Shown here: one piece after another, positions 17,470 to 26,753 of the stretch
Numbering within the stretch: position 1 is the first letter of the stretch
Layout of the letters: the number at the start of each line of letters is the position of its first letter
Assembly: GCA_015233565.1 (NCBI GenBank)
Contig: JADFXM010000023.1
Coordinates: forward strand, 45,595 to 109,594
Direction: 5' to 3'
Length of the DNA stretch: 64,000 bases
Source: Candidatus Rifleibacteriota bacterium
Lineage (GTDB): Bacteria; Muiribacteriota; Ozemobacteria; Ozemobacterales; Ozemobacteraceae
Notes under the pieces: generated by a model
Told to the model about the DNA's origin: nothing
Seen by the model: the letters and a program-made list of their open reading frames with translations, nothing else
The model's database searches: none
Position numbers and translations under genes: made by a program

Positions 17470-18452
17470 TACTCAATAAATCCTAGGACTTTTCTGACTT
17501 GGGTCATAGTAGATTCAGCAATTTCGTTTGCTTTTTTTTCACCATGCATCAAAATATCTTTTATTAAGCCAGGTTTTTTTTCAATTTCAAATCTTTTTTG
17601 ACGGAATTTTTCGAGTATTTCGTTTATAGCCAGAAAAAGGATGTTCTTGCAATCTCGGCATCCTATTCCAGCGGTTCTGCAACCTGAATTTATTTCTTCC
17701 AAGCGTAGGGGAGAATATATTTTGTGATATGCAAAAACTGGGCACACATCTGGGTTTCCTGGATCATTTCTTCTGACTCTTTGAGGGTCAGTAATCATCA
17801 GGTGAATTTTCGATTTTAGGGTTTCTTCAGTTTCTCTTAGTTCAATTGAGTTGTTGTAGGATTTGCTCATTTTTCGGTTGTCAATTCCCGGGAGGCAAGG
17901 GCAATCTGAAAGTACTTCCTTAGGCTCAGGAAAAATTTCCCCGTAGTTGGAATTAAACCGCCGAAGTATTTCTCTGGAGAGCTCAAGATGTGGAAGTTGA
18001 TCACGTCCAACCGGTACTGATTCAGCTTTATAGACGGCCACATCGGCTGTCATCAAGACAGGATATTGAAGTTTTCCAAGGGAAACTCTTTCATGAGTTT
18101 CTTCATCCCTAACTTCATCTTTGAAGGTGGGGCATCTTTCGAGCCATCCAAGGGGGGTAAACATTGAGAGAATAGTAGAAAGTTCAGCATGCTGGAGTAA
18201 TGCAGACTGTCTGAAGATAATTGTTTTTTCAGGGTTAATTCCTACACTTAGCCAATCTATGACCATTTCTTCAATAATTTGGGGCAATCGGTCAATTTTT
18301 AATCGATCGGTAAATGCGTGCCAAACTGCGCAGAAGAAAAGACAATCGTAGTCATTTTGGAGTTTTACCCAGTTTTTTAGGGTTCCTTCGTAGTGTCCTA
18401 AGTGTAATGAACCTGTGGTTCTCATTCCGCTAACAAGTCGTTTTTTTTGCAT
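17469..18452 (-). CDS. trpS: Tryptophanyl-tRNA synthetase with a possible Fe-S cysteine motif
   Basis: This class I synthetase (327 aa) charges tRNA-Trp. HLGH (residues 17-20, the HIGH motif) and KMSKS (in NRKMSKSYNN) are present. The C-terminal half carries four cysteines spaced C-x20-C-x6-C-x2-C (VCPVF, SGC, IGCRDC). This resembles the C-x22-C-x6-C-x2-C motif that binds a [4Fe-4S] cluster in Thermotoga maritima TrpRS, known from its crystal structure. AGGAAGG precedes the ATG. The gene lies 39 bases after the TPR gene and overlaps scpA. Confidence 0.96.
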   Translation of the reverse strand: MQKKRLVSGMRTTGSLHLGHYEGTLKNWVKLQNDYDCLFFCAVWHAFTDRLKIDRLPQIIEEMVIDWLSVGINPEKTIIFRQSALLQHAELSTILSMFTPLGWLERCPTFKDEVRDEETHERVSLGKLQYPVLMTADVAVYKAESVPVGRDQLPHLELSREILRRFNSNYGEIFPEPKEVLSDCPCLPGIDNRKMSKSYNNSIELRETEETLKSKIHLMITDPQRVRRNDPGNPDVCPVFAYHKIYSPLRLEEINSGCRTAGIGCRDCKNILFLAINEILEKFRQKRFEIEKKPGLIKDILMHGEKKANEIAESTMTQVRKVLGFIE

Positions 18453-18491
18453 TATCTACCTTCCTGAAAAAGTGAAATTAATTCCTATCAA

Positions 18492-19673
18492 TCAATTTAA
18501 TTTTTTTAATGCGTCTTCGATAATTTTTTTTGTATCTTCGTCTGGGTTCAATTCCAGTGTTTTTTCCCAATATTCCTTAGCTTTTTGTTGGTCGCCCTGT
18601 TTAAAATAACCCACCCCAATATTAAACATAGATTCGTAATTAGTAGGTTCTACTTCAAGGGTTTTTTCCCAGAATGATATAGCTGAGTTGGGGTCGCCCA
18701 CTTTATCATAAATATTTGCGAGAGTGAAGTAGAGCTGAGAATCGCGAAACCCTCTGGAATCGAGGTCTGACAAAAGATCTTTTGCTTTTTCATAATTTTT
18801 TTGGAAATACCAGCATCTTCCCAGAAAGATAAGGTCTTTATCCTCAAGAGCTTTTTTTTCAAACAAGGGTTCCAGGATTTTGGCGCAGGCGTCGAATTGC
18901 CCTAGTTCAAAAGCATCTTTGGCGATCTGAAGAGATTCCTTATTTCCAAGGGAAGGATCGCTTTCGGAAGTAGGAGTAACCTTTGAAATAAGCTCTCCTG
19001 CTCTACAAATGTCATTTGAATTTTTTGCTAAAGTTGCAAGGAGAACAAGAAGGTGAGGTTCATCCCCAAATCTTGTATAGGCACCTCGCAAGAATTTTTC
19101 TGCTTCTTCCTTCCTGTCTGATTCAATGAAGAATTTCCCGAGCTTTAAAACCTCTTCGAGTTCAAGGGGTATTGTTTTGCTTTTTTCAAATAATTTGGAC
19201 AAATCTGAATCACAGCTTATTTCAATATTGCCAAGCTCATCGTGAGAAAAGATCAACAGAGGGCTAAAGTTTTTGTCAACGGCCTTTACTTTAAAGAGGA
19301 GTTTTCCCCGGGATTGAGTTCCTGGGTGAAGTGCAATAGTGTTAAATAGACAGCCTGGGTCTTTTTCGTTTTCCAGGGGATATTTATTCTCAAGGGAAAG
19401 AACGAAGTTTGTTGAAGGATCTATAGAGAATTGTTTTTTTCCAGTGTTGACAAAAGTGAGGGAAATTTCAACTTTATCAAGTTTATCTTGGGTAGTAAGT
19501 CCACCAGTGAAGGGGCTTCGGACGAAGGAATTGACAGAAATTACAAGTCCGTTTTTGAGAGGAGCATCTTCTCCTAATGTTAGGGTTAGGCCTGAGAGAG
19601 GCAAGGAATAAAAAAGGAAAATAAAAGCTATTGAAAATTTGGTTAAAAGACAGGATAAATGCACTAATTTCAT
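18492..19673 (-). CDS. Secreted TPR-repeat protein
   Basis: The frame carries an N-terminal hydrophobic segment (FSIAFIFLFYSLPLSGLTL) that looks like a signal peptide when ATG 19673 is used (393 aa). A beta-rich domain at about residues 35-150 follows, then helical TPR repeats over the C-terminal ~220 residues, clearest in FTLANIYDKVGDPNSAISFW and FNIGVGYFKQGDQQKAKEYW. It is a probable periplasmic protein-interaction scaffold. The start is uncertain: neither ATG 19673 nor the upstream ATG at 19835 has a good ribosome site, but the signal-peptide position favours 19673. It heads the run to trpS, scpA, scpB and the peptidases. Confidence 0.75.
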   Translation of the reverse strand: MKLVHLSCLLTKFSIAFIFLFYSLPLSGLTLTLGEDAPLKNGLVISVNSFVRSPFTGGLTTQDKLDKVEISLTFVNTGKKQFSIDPSTNFVLSLENKYPLENEKDPGCLFNTIALHPGTQSRGKLLFKVKAVDKNFSPLLIFSHDELGNIEISCDSDLSKLFEKSKTIPLELEEVLKLGKFFIESDRKEEAEKFLRGAYTRFGDEPHLLVLLATLAKNSNDICRAGELISKVTPTSESDPSLGNKESLQIAKDAFELGQFDACAKILEPLFEKKALEDKDLIFLGRCWYFQKNYEKAKDLLSDLDSRGFRDSQLYFTLANIYDKVGDPNSAISFWEKTLEVEPTNYESMFNIGVGYFKQGDQQKAKEYWEKTLELNPDEDTKKIIEDALKKLN

Positions 19674-19822
19674 AGCCAGGGGGCTAAGCGGTTTAAGCAA
19701 ACTCGTTACTAAAGAAGAAGTGGAGTGATTCGAAAAAAAGTAAAGTTGCTTTGGCAAAAAATTCATTTCCATGGTTGACTCTGGATTATTAATGTTTTTG
19801 CCTGGATATAAAAGAAGAGATT

Positions 19823-19851
19823 TTGCAAGTTTCATGCAACTATGCTAACAT
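19823..19851 (+). promoter_or_regulatory. Promoter placing the amidase start at or near +1
   Basis: TTGCAA (19823-19828), a 17-base spacer and TAACAT (19846-19851) would start transcription around 19858. The amidase ATG is at 19859, so the message may be leaderless; no ribosome site is seen before that ATG. Confidence 0.45.
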
Positions 19852-19858
19852 AGATTGA

Positions 19859-20602
19859 ATGAGACTTGAAAGGGGAAAAACCATTTTTTTATTGATAATC
19901 GCTTTATTTTTTGAGTTATTTTTTCCAGTTGTTTCTTTTTCTCAGGAAGTTCCTATTGGAACGCAGTATCAATACAAAGTTGTTATCGATCCAGGGCACC
20001 CTTCAGAGAATGGTGAGGGCTGTACAAGCCATGGATTAAAAGAATGTGAAATAAATTGGAAAGTTTCGATTCTTACTAAACAGATTTTAGATCAGGATCA
20101 AAAGATACAAGTCATTTTAACCAAAGGAACCGAAAAGGAATATTTGACTAACAAAGATAGAGCTGTAATTGCAAACAAAAATGGAGCACATCTGTTTTTG
20201 AGATTACACTGTGATTATGGAAACGGTAGCAATAGTGGTTATACGATTTATTATCCCGATGCCAAGGGAAAGAAAGGTGACTTTTCAGGTCCCTCAGATG
20301 AAGTAATTAAAATGAGCCGAATTGGAGCAAATCGGGTTCATAGTGGAATGAAAAAAATTCTCGAAGGACTCCTGAAAGATAATGGAATAAAGACTGATCG
20401 GGAGACCCTTATTGGCAAACGGCAAGGGGCGTTAACAGGTTCTATTTACTGTGAAACTCCAGTTGTTACAATAGAAATGGTGTTTTTGAGCAATACCCAT
20501 GATGCCAATTTCCTTAAAACTGATGATGGAATAAAAAAAATGGCTTCCGCAATTGCTGAGGGGGTAAAAAATTTCCTTATCTCTTCCTCAAAAGGCAATT
20601 AG
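19859..20602 (+). CDS. N-acetylmuramoyl-L-alanine amidase (Amidase_3)
   Basis: This 247-residue protein has a signal peptide (FLLIIALFFELFFPVVSFSQ) and one Amidase_3 domain, which cuts the bond between muramic acid and the stem peptide. The zinc ligands and catalytic residue are visible: H in VIDPGHPSENGEG, E in GLKECEIN, H in FLRLHCDY and E in PVVTIEMVFLSN. There is no AMIN or LysM targeting domain, so it is the bare catalytic form. It is transcribed away from the TPR-trpS operon and stands alone. It and the M23 gene are the two wall hydrolases of the window. Confidence 0.93.
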   Translation: MRLERGKTIFLLIIALFFELFFPVVSFSQEVPIGTQYQYKVVIDPGHPSENGEGCTSHGLKECEINWKVSILTKQILDQDQKIQVILTKGTEKEYLTNKDRAVIANKNGAHLFLRLHCDYGNGSNSGYTIYYPDAKGKKGDFSGPSDEVIKMSRIGANRVHSGMKKILEGLLKDNGIKTDRETLIGKRQGALTGSIYCETPVVTIEMVFLSNTHDANFLKTDDGIKKMASAIAEGVKNFLISSSKGN

Positions 20603-20863
20603 AAAACTTGAGAAACTAGTCTGAAACTGAATTGAGCAAGCTAGAGGCAAGTTGGTTTAAGCAACGGAATATATTTCGCCAATGTTTAGGAAATTAGTGC
20701 AAGCTTCTGTTTGAGACCCTTGAGGTTCTTGCAAAATGAGCAGATTCTCGTTTGAAAAAACTTCACAATTCAATTCTGGACGTCATGAATTGCTTTTTGG
20801 TTATTGTGCAAAAATTGTACAATACTGCAAGAAGCTTCTTTGTAAAATCAATAAATTTTTGCT
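20603..20863. other. Intergenic region after the amidase gene
   Basis: I see no gene or clear signal here; the flanking genes converge. The region is AT-rich with several CAAGCTTCT / GAAGCTTCTT-like words. The terminator of the minus-strand oxidoreductase follows at 20864. Confidence 0.4.
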
Positions 20864-20898
20864 TAAAAAAAATCCCAAATCGGGACAGTTTGGGATTT
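20864..20898 (-). terminator. Rho-independent terminator of the oxidoreductase gene
   Basis: A 10-bp stem (AAATCCCAAA 20870-20879, TTTGGGATTT 20889-20898) is followed on the minus strand by T8. It lies about 75 bases past the stop at 20974. Confidence 0.85.
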
Positions 20899-20973
20899 CA
20901 AAATTGGGCTGTATAAAATTAATACAATATTGTTGAAGTTTTTAAACGAACTCAGGTTTTACTCAGGTGAGAT

Positions 20974-22185
20974 TTATTTTTTTATAGTTTCCAAAAATTT
21001 TTCAAAAGGAAGATTATCCTGAACAGCTTTTTCAACATTTCTGGTGAATGAGAAAGCGCCTAGTATAATGGCTCCTTTTATCAGCCCTTTTTCGGTAATG
21101 ATTTTTGCGTATTTTCCCTGCTCAGGAGAATCTTCGATTATATTTGAGAGAAAATCATTATTTCCGGAAAGTTGATTTTCCAGATCGGTTTCGCCAATGC
21201 TTAAGAGGTCGACTCCGGTGATTTTAAGTCTGTATGTTTCATTAGGCATTTTTAAAGGGGAAAGTTTTCCTGCCAGGATGTTTCCGACTCTTGCTCCCCA
21301 ATGTCTGGCGACAATCCATGTTCCCCAAGTTTTTCCTTGAAATTGAACATTGTCGCCTGCTGCAAAAATACCTTTGGCTGTGGTTTCACAATTTTCATCG
21401 ATAACAATTCCACGTTCGCATTTTATTTCTGTAGACCCAATAAGCTCTTTTCTAGGAGAAATACCGGTGGAAAGAAGTATCAAATCTCCTGAAAATGTTT
21501 GCGAATTTGTAGTATGGAAATTGGAAATTTCTCCAGTTTGGCTTATTTCGGTGATTTTCACCCCGAGTGAAAAAGAAAAACCTTTTTTCTCGAGACATTT
21601 CTGGAGTGTGATTGAGCCTTTTTCATCAAGCTGGCGAGGCATTAAACGTGGAAAATATTCAAGCACTTGTGCTCTCAATCCAAGTTTTGTCAGATGGTAG
21701 GCTGCCTCGAGACCAAGCACTCCTCCCCCAATGCAGATTACTTCTTTTTTTCCTTTTGCAGCATTAAAAATCTTTTCCGCATCGGAAGCATTCCTGAGAG
21801 AAAAAGCATTGGTGGCTTCAGATAATCCTTTAATGGGGGGAATATTTGCCTGGCAACCGGTTGCGAGAATGAGTTTGTCAAATTGGATTTTTTTTCCGTC
21901 AGAAAAAGTTACTGTTTTGTTATTTGCCTCAAGATTTATTGCTTTTCTATTTAATAATAGTTCGATATTTTTTGCGGTGTGTTTTGCTGGGTCAGTGGTA
22001 ATAATTTTTTCAACTGTGGTTTCACCAGAAAGCAATTCAGGCAATCGTGTTCGAAAATACACTGGATAGGGCTCTTCGGAGACAAGGATTATTTTTCCAG
22101 GGAATCCGTTGTCTCTAAGAGTAAATGCTGCTGTGGTTCCTGCAATTCCATTGCCTAAAATAAGAATGGTTTGATCTTGGCTCAT
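20974..22185 (-). CDS. NAD(P)H/FAD-dependent oxidoreductase (rubredoxin/nitrite reductase-like)
   Basis: The 403-residue protein has two Rossmann folds: an N-terminal FAD site (ILILGNGIAGTTAAF) and an NAD(P) site (VICIGGGVLGLEAAYHL). The FAD-closing segment GIFAAGDNVQFQG follows. It belongs to the pyridine nucleotide-disulfide oxidoreductase family without a redox CxxxxC pair, like NADH-rubredoxin reductase or the flavin part of NirB. Its electron acceptor cannot be told from the sequence and no rubredoxin gene is adjacent. GGAG precedes the ATG. The upstream gap holds a conserved ~160 bp element also found before pgi. Confidence 0.88.
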   Translation of the reverse strand: MSQDQTILILGNGIAGTTAAFTLRDNGFPGKIILVSEEPYPVYFRTRLPELLSGETTVEKIITTDPAKHTAKNIELLLNRKAINLEANNKTVTFSDGKKIQFDKLILATGCQANIPPIKGLSEATNAFSLRNASDAEKIFNAAKGKKEVICIGGGVLGLEAAYHLTKLGLRAQVLEYFPRLMPRQLDEKGSITLQKCLEKKGFSFSLGVKITEISQTGEISNFHTTNSQTFSGDLILLSTGISPRKELIGSTEIKCERGIVIDENCETTAKGIFAAGDNVQFQGKTWGTWIVARHWGARVGNILAGKLSPLKMPNETYRLKITGVDLLSIGETDLENQLSGNNDFLSNIIEDSPEQGKYAKIITEKGLIKGAIILGAFSFTRNVEKAVQDNLPFEKFLETIKK

Positions 22186-22639
22186 ATATTTCTCCGTTGC
22201 GGAATTAATAATATTTTTCCTTGAGGTTTATGCAAAATTTGTAAATTTAAATTTCTGATAAATACTCAATTCCGATTTATAGCTAGTCCAGCAAAGCTCT
22301 CCCAAATTTACCAAGACTCAAATTTGTCAAATTCAGTATACCTTTTTCAGCTACGAAGAGTAAATTCATATTGACATTGGCAATTACCAGTAATTCAAAA
22401 AAAATTCGCAAAAATATTTTTTTTTCCAAATTTTTTGCGCTTGTGTTGATGCAGATTTAGAAGTCAACTATTTTCACTCTTTTTCGCTGTACCTTTTTAT
22501 GGAAAAAGTTCACCTATTTTCAAATAATGAGTCAAATTAAAAACAAAACTTAACCACTTGATTACTTCAGTTTCAAGTTTCGACCGAACTTCCAAGTTTG
22601 GGCTGTAAAGTTTGGCGTTACTTAGTATGGCTGATACGG
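22186..22639. other. Intergenic region between RNase G and the oxidoreductase
   Basis: No gene is seen. The region holds copy A of the dispersed element (22341-22498). The stretch 22199-22340 next to the oxidoreductase start is AT-rich without a clear promoter by eye. Confidence 0.5.
22341..22498 (-). repeat. Dispersed ~160 bp intergenic element, copy A
   Basis: Read on the minus strand this segment aligns along its whole length with 54043-54212 read on the plus strand. Shared words include AATTTGGAAAAA, AATGTCAATATGAATTTACTC and GCTGA(G)AAAAAGG. In both places it lies upstream of a gene in the same sense (here the oxidoreductase, 156 bases before its ATG). Both copies can form an A/T stem around TTTGCG/TTCGCG followed by a T-rich run. 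Confidence 0.8.
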
Positions 22640-24142
22640 TTAGCTTTGACGAGGATTATTGCTTTTTTTATCCTGAGGGATCACTGGTTCAACTTTTATT
22701 GTTTCAATGTTGTATTCGGGATTTGAATTCACAATGATTTTACTGTTAACTCGTTTTTCAATCTCTTTTAAGTGTTTTTTATCATCGGCCAAAAAAAAGT
22801 CAGCAATTTTTGGATGTGTAGTGATTGTGAATGAATCTACTTCAAAACTTTTAGCGTCGATAATTACTTGATTGCGTATTTTGTTTGCAATAGTAACGAT
22901 GGATAAAACAACTCCTTGTCCTTCACAGCATGGACAGGGAGCTTTCAAAATTTCTTCAAGGGATTGAGAGGTTCTTCGGCGCGTCATTTGAATAAGTCCG
23001 AGTTCAGACATGTCGAGGATATTGGGGCGATTGCGATCACCTTTGAAAGCGTCTCTAAGTGTTTTGCAAACTATTTGGCGATGTTTGGAGTCATCCATGT
23101 CGATGAAGTCAATTACAATAACTCCAGCAAGGTTTCTCAGCCGGATTTGTCGTGCAATTTCTTTTGCAGCTTCAAGATTGACTTTGAAAACTGTTTCTTC
23201 AAGTCCTACTCCTCCGCTGAATCTTCCGCTATTTACATCAATGGTGACTAATGCCTCTGTTTTTTCTATGACCAGTGAACCTCCAGATGGAAGTCGCACT
23301 TTGGGTTTAAGGGCGTTTTGGATTTCCTCTTCAATTCCAAAGGCTTCAAAAAGAGGGACTGGGCCTTCAAAAAGTTCGAAAGATGCTCGCTGAAGTGGAG
23401 AGAGGAAATCGCCGAACTCCAGGATATGCTTATATTCATCTTGGGAATCGATTATAAATTTTTCAACTTCGTCAGTGAAAAAATCACGGGCCATTTTTAG
23501 GGGAAGGGAAATATCACGATGAATCATTGACCTGAGTGGCGCAGATTTAATCTTTTTTTCAATTTTATTCCAAAATTTTAAGAGGATTCTCAAATCGTTG
23601 GAGATTTCCTTTTCTTCTAGGCCCTCGGCAGCAGTTCGAAAAATTACTCCCACTCCTCTCGGCAAAATCTTTCTTCCGATGGTTCTCAATCGCTCCCGTT
23701 CTGAGTCAGAAGTTATTCTTCTGGATATTGCCATCTGTTCGATAGTTGGAGTGAGAACTAAATACCTTCCCGGAAGCGAAAGAAACATGGTTGATCGAGG
23801 TCCTTTGGGGGGTACTGGTTCTTTGATAATTTGGATAATTACTTCCTGATCAACTTTTAAAACGTTTTGAATTTGACTCCGAAAAATATCCTTTAAGTCA
23901 TCATCTTCACTGGTATAGGTTTCCACTCCGTTTAAAGGAAGAAATGCGTCTTTGGAAAGCCCGATGTCAATAAAGGCTGATTGTGTTCCTTGAACAACGT
24001 TAGCCACTCTTCCTTTGAAAATAGAGCCAACAATCTTTTCCGAATCAAGTATTTCGTAGAAAAGTTCGAAGGGCTGATCATTTTGAAGTACAACTGCTCT
24101 GATTTCATATGGTCCACAATTGATCAATATTTTTTTTGACAA
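22640..24142 (-). CDS. rng: Ribonuclease G/E family endoribonuclease
   Basis: This 500-residue protein matches RNase G in length and order: an S1 domain near the N-terminus (GSIFKGRVANVVQGTQSAFI), the RNase H-like core, and the DNase I-like catalytic part. Catalytic Asp lie in ALVTIDVNSGRFSG and VIDFIDMDD, and the zinc-link motif CPCCEG is present. It cleaves single-stranded RNA in mRNA decay and rRNA processing. The start is TTG at 24142, with AAGGAG 9 bases upstream and the family-typical start KKILIN; the longer frame to 24193 lacks a ribosome site. It follows the radical SAM and DUF2344 genes, a conserved arrangement in several phyla. Confidence 0.94.
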   Translation of the reverse strand: MSKKILINCGPYEIRAVVLQNDQPFELFYEILDSEKIVGSIFKGRVANVVQGTQSAFIDIGLSKDAFLPLNGVETYTSEDDDLKDIFRSQIQNVLKVDQEVIIQIIKEPVPPKGPRSTMFLSLPGRYLVLTPTIEQMAISRRITSDSERERLRTIGRKILPRGVGVIFRTAAEGLEEKEISNDLRILLKFWNKIEKKIKSAPLRSMIHRDISLPLKMARDFFTDEVEKFIIDSQDEYKHILEFGDFLSPLQRASFELFEGPVPLFEAFGIEEEIQNALKPKVRLPSGGSLVIEKTEALVTIDVNSGRFSGGVGLEETVFKVNLEAAKEIARQIRLRNLAGVIVIDFIDMDDSKHRQIVCKTLRDAFKGDRNRPNILDMSELGLIQMTRRRTSQSLEEILKAPCPCCEGQGVVLSIVTIANKIRNQVIIDAKSFEVDSFTITTHPKIADFFLADDKKHLKEIEKRVNSKIIVNSNPEYNIETIKVEPVIPQDKKSNNPRQS

Positions 24143-24244
24143 GTGTAAAAACTCCTTATTGGAAAGGTGAGGAAAGTAGTTCGAGGGTATCAAGCTTACA
24201 GATCATCACGCAGTCGCAAAGTAAAAATTATAGCCTTTTTTTTC

Positions 24245-25063
24245 TTAATACAACAGTTTTCTTTCAACTTTAATTACGTTGTCTTTTAAAATCCCTAGCT
24301 TTGAGGTTAGTGCCAGAATCATTTTGGAAGGGGAAATATTCTTTCCAGTTCCTGAAACGGGCTTGTATGAAAAAACAATTGAATTTTCAAAGTTTTGGGA
24401 AGAGAATGATTCTATCATTTCTTTTGGAATGAACGATAAATGCGAATTTTCCAAATTAAATTCGGCCTGAAAGTCAGGATTTTGAAAAAAGTCAATAATA
24501 AGGTTTTCTGTTTCAGGAGATTGGTTGGAAATATAAATATTAACAATCAGATCGAAAAGGTTTCCTCTCGGGAAATTTTCGGGGCAGAATTCTTTAACTT
24601 TTTCAATTTGGAATCCTTGAGGCATTTGAGTAGTCAATAGTTTTTCAATTTCAGCTTCTTTAGTGGTTTTCATTTGAGTGTAGATTGAGGATTCAGTTTG
24701 CTTTTCAATGATAGGTCGCTTTTCATCTCTCATTAGAGGTTGAACTTGGTTCTGAATCTGAATTTGAGGGGGAAGTGGGGAAAGCTGTTGAGAACTAATT
24801 CCATTCTCATCATTGCAATCGCATTTTTTTTCCTGGTTACTGGAGTGAAGCCAGAAATCAAAAAAGTCAGATACTCCATGAAAACCTAGTGGGAGAGCCG
24901 GCCCAAAGCTGCATTTAAGTCGAGGATGAAACCCTTGTGTTACAAGATAAGGGAGTTTTGTTCGACGAATTGCCCTCATCAAAGCGCTCATTGTATCGAG
25001 GTGTGAGAGATAAATTGCTGGAAAACTTTTATTATATACAAGTCGGAATCTTTGTTCAGCCAT
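24245..25063 (-). CDS. DUF2344 protein (TIGR03936-like, radical SAM-linked)
   Basis: The ~272-residue protein starts with the family hallmark (FRLVYNKSFPAIYLSHLDTM and TQGFHPRLKCSFGPALPLG). Its middle has an unusual acidic/Gln-rich insert (CDCNDENGISSQQLSPLPPQ), and a beta-alpha C-terminal part follows. In many bacteria this domain is encoded next to, or fused to, the B12-binding radical SAM protein of the TIGR03960 type; here it is a separate gene overlapping that gene by 8 bases. ATG 25063 or GTG 25072 are possible starts. The molecular function is not established; the link with RNase G suggests RNA metabolism, which is inference. Confidence 0.88.
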   Translation of the reverse strand: MAEQRFRLVYNKSFPAIYLSHLDTMSALMRAIRRTKLPYLVTQGFHPRLKCSFGPALPLGFHGVSDFFDFWLHSSNQEKKCDCNDENGISSQQLSPLPPQIQIQNQVQPLMRDEKRPIIEKQTESSIYTQMKTTKEAEIEKLLTTQMPQGFQIEKVKEFCPENFPRGNLFDLIVNIYISNQSPETENLIIDFFQNPDFQAEFNLENSHLSFIPKEMIESFSSQNFENSIVFSYKPVSGTGKNISPSKMILALTSKLGILKDNVIKVERKLLY

Positions 25064-26753
25064 GTTTTTCACTTGCTAATTTTTCTGCGCGTTTGTATTC
25101 ATCTTCAAAATACTTTCTTGGAACTCGATAGTCAATGAAATCCCATGGCAGTTTTTCTTCAAAATTTCTTTCGCGGGTGTATTCTTCTATGCTGAGATTG
25201 CATTCAGCTAAAGCTTCTTGCCACTTGTTTGGTTTGAAATGCTCGTTCCATGCGTCAAAGTGGCATCCGCGATTGTAAGCCGCGTATATTAACTTTCCGA
25301 CTTTTTCGTCACCTCTTGCCATTATTGCTTCTAGCGAACAGAGAAATTCTTCCCGCCAGGAAGTTTTAATTCCAATTTTTTTTAAGCTTTTTAAGACAAT
25401 ATGTCGCCTTCTTTCTAGTTCCTTTCCGCTAATTTGGGGTGCCCATTGGAAGGGAGTGAAGGGTTTTGGAACAAATGGGGAAATGCTTATGGAAAATTCC
25501 TTTTTCAATTTTAATCGCCGATTAAATGCAAGTATTTTTTCCATAAGGTTGCCAATTCCATCGAGATCTTCATCGGTTTCAAATGGCAGTCCGATCATGA
25601 AGTAAAGTTTTACATTCCGGAAGCAAGTTTCACGTGTTCCTTCAATCACTTTGAGTATTTCCTCTTCAGTGATATTCTTTCCAATGATATTGCGAAGTCT
25701 TTGGGTTCCGGCTTCCGGAGCGAAAGTCAACCCAGATTTTTTGATTTTTTGAGTAACTTTCATCAATTCGAGAGTTTTATCATTCATTCTAAGAGAAGGG
25801 AGGTTCAGAGAGGAATCAGGGTAGGGAAGTCGTGATTCCAGGTTGTTAACAAGTTTCTTCAAATTTGAGTAATCTGATGTGGACAGTGAGACTAGCCCAA
25901 GAGCTTCATCTCCGGTGTTTTCAGTTATCTTTAGAGCCCAATTTGTCAACTCTTCGGGGGGACGCTCTCTTTTAGGTCTATAGAAAAAACCGGCATTACA
26001 GAATCGACAACCCTGTATGCAACCTCTGAAAATTTCTAATGGAGACCGATCATGAATACTTTCAATATGCGAGACAATTGGCTTTATGGGTGGGGGGAAA
26101 TTGGGAAATCCAAGGAAAATGCGCCGTCGGACCGGTCGAGGAAAGTCGGGAACGAAGAACCCTTCTACTTCAGCAATTTCTTTTAAGATTTCCTTTCGGG
26201 AACAAGAAGAATTTTTTGCAGAAAGGGTAATTTTGCAGATTTCGTAAAGCGCTTCTTCACCGTCTCCGATTAGAATTGCGTCAAAGAAAGGAGAAATAGT
26301 CATTGGATTTATTGCTGAAGGGCCACCGGCAATGACTAATGGAAAGCCATTTCTTTCCTTCGCAAGAACAGGAATTTTTCCAAGATCCAGGAGTTCAAGA
26401 ACGTTGGTAAAAGTCATTTCGTAGGGAAGTGTGATTCCGAGTAAGTGGAATTGATTTAATGGACGTTTGGATTCAAGAGAAAAAAGCGGGATTTCTTTTT
26501 TTCTCAAAAGATTCGAAAAATCGACCCATGGGGAGAATACTCGTTCAGCAAAAATTTTTGGATCCTTATTTAAAATTTCATAAAGGATTTTAAGGGCGAT
26601 ATTGGACATTCCCAATTCATATAAATCAGGGAAAGCCAAGCAAATGTTCAGGTCGGCTTGTTCCTTAATAGGGGTTTGATTCCATTCCCCTCCGATGTAT
26701 CGAGCAGGTTTTTCAATTGACATTAAATCCCAGTGCGTGATTCCTGGGATCAT
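25056..26753 (-). CDS. B12-binding-domain radical SAM protein (TIGR03960-like)
   Basis: This 565-residue protein has the family opening (IEKPARYIGGEWN, LAFPDLYELGMSNIALKILY), a cobalamin-binding-like N-domain and a radical SAM core. The cluster motif is CIQGCRFC (CxxxCxxC) in FRGCIQGCRFCNAGFFYRPK, with APEAGTQRLRNIIGKNI and LKLYFMIGLP segments typical of the core. The C-terminus has the family tail (AWNEHFKPNKW). The substrate is unknown. The start overlaps the stop of the 86-residue gene (ATGA), and the end overlaps the DUF2344 gene. Confidence 0.92.
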   Translation of the reverse strand: MIPGITHWDLMSIEKPARYIGGEWNQTPIKEQADLNICLAFPDLYELGMSNIALKILYEILNKDPKIFAERVFSPWVDFSNLLRKKEIPLFSLESKRPLNQFHLLGITLPYEMTFTNVLELLDLGKIPVLAKERNGFPLVIAGGPSAINPMTISPFFDAILIGDGEEALYEICKITLSAKNSSCSRKEILKEIAEVEGFFVPDFPRPVRRRIFLGFPNFPPPIKPIVSHIESIHDRSPLEIFRGCIQGCRFCNAGFFYRPKRERPPEELTNWALKITENTGDEALGLVSLSTSDYSNLKKLVNNLESRLPYPDSSLNLPSLRMNDKTLELMKVTQKIKKSGLTFAPEAGTQRLRNIIGKNITEEEILKVIEGTRETCFRNVKLYFMIGLPFETDEDLDGIGNLMEKILAFNRRLKLKKEFSISISPFVPKPFTPFQWAPQISGKELERRRHIVLKSLKKIGIKTSWREEFLCSLEAIMARGDEKVGKLIYAAYNRGCHFDAWNEHFKPNKWQEALAECNLSIEEYTRERNFEEKLPWDFIDYRVPRKYFEDEYKRAEKLASEKHG

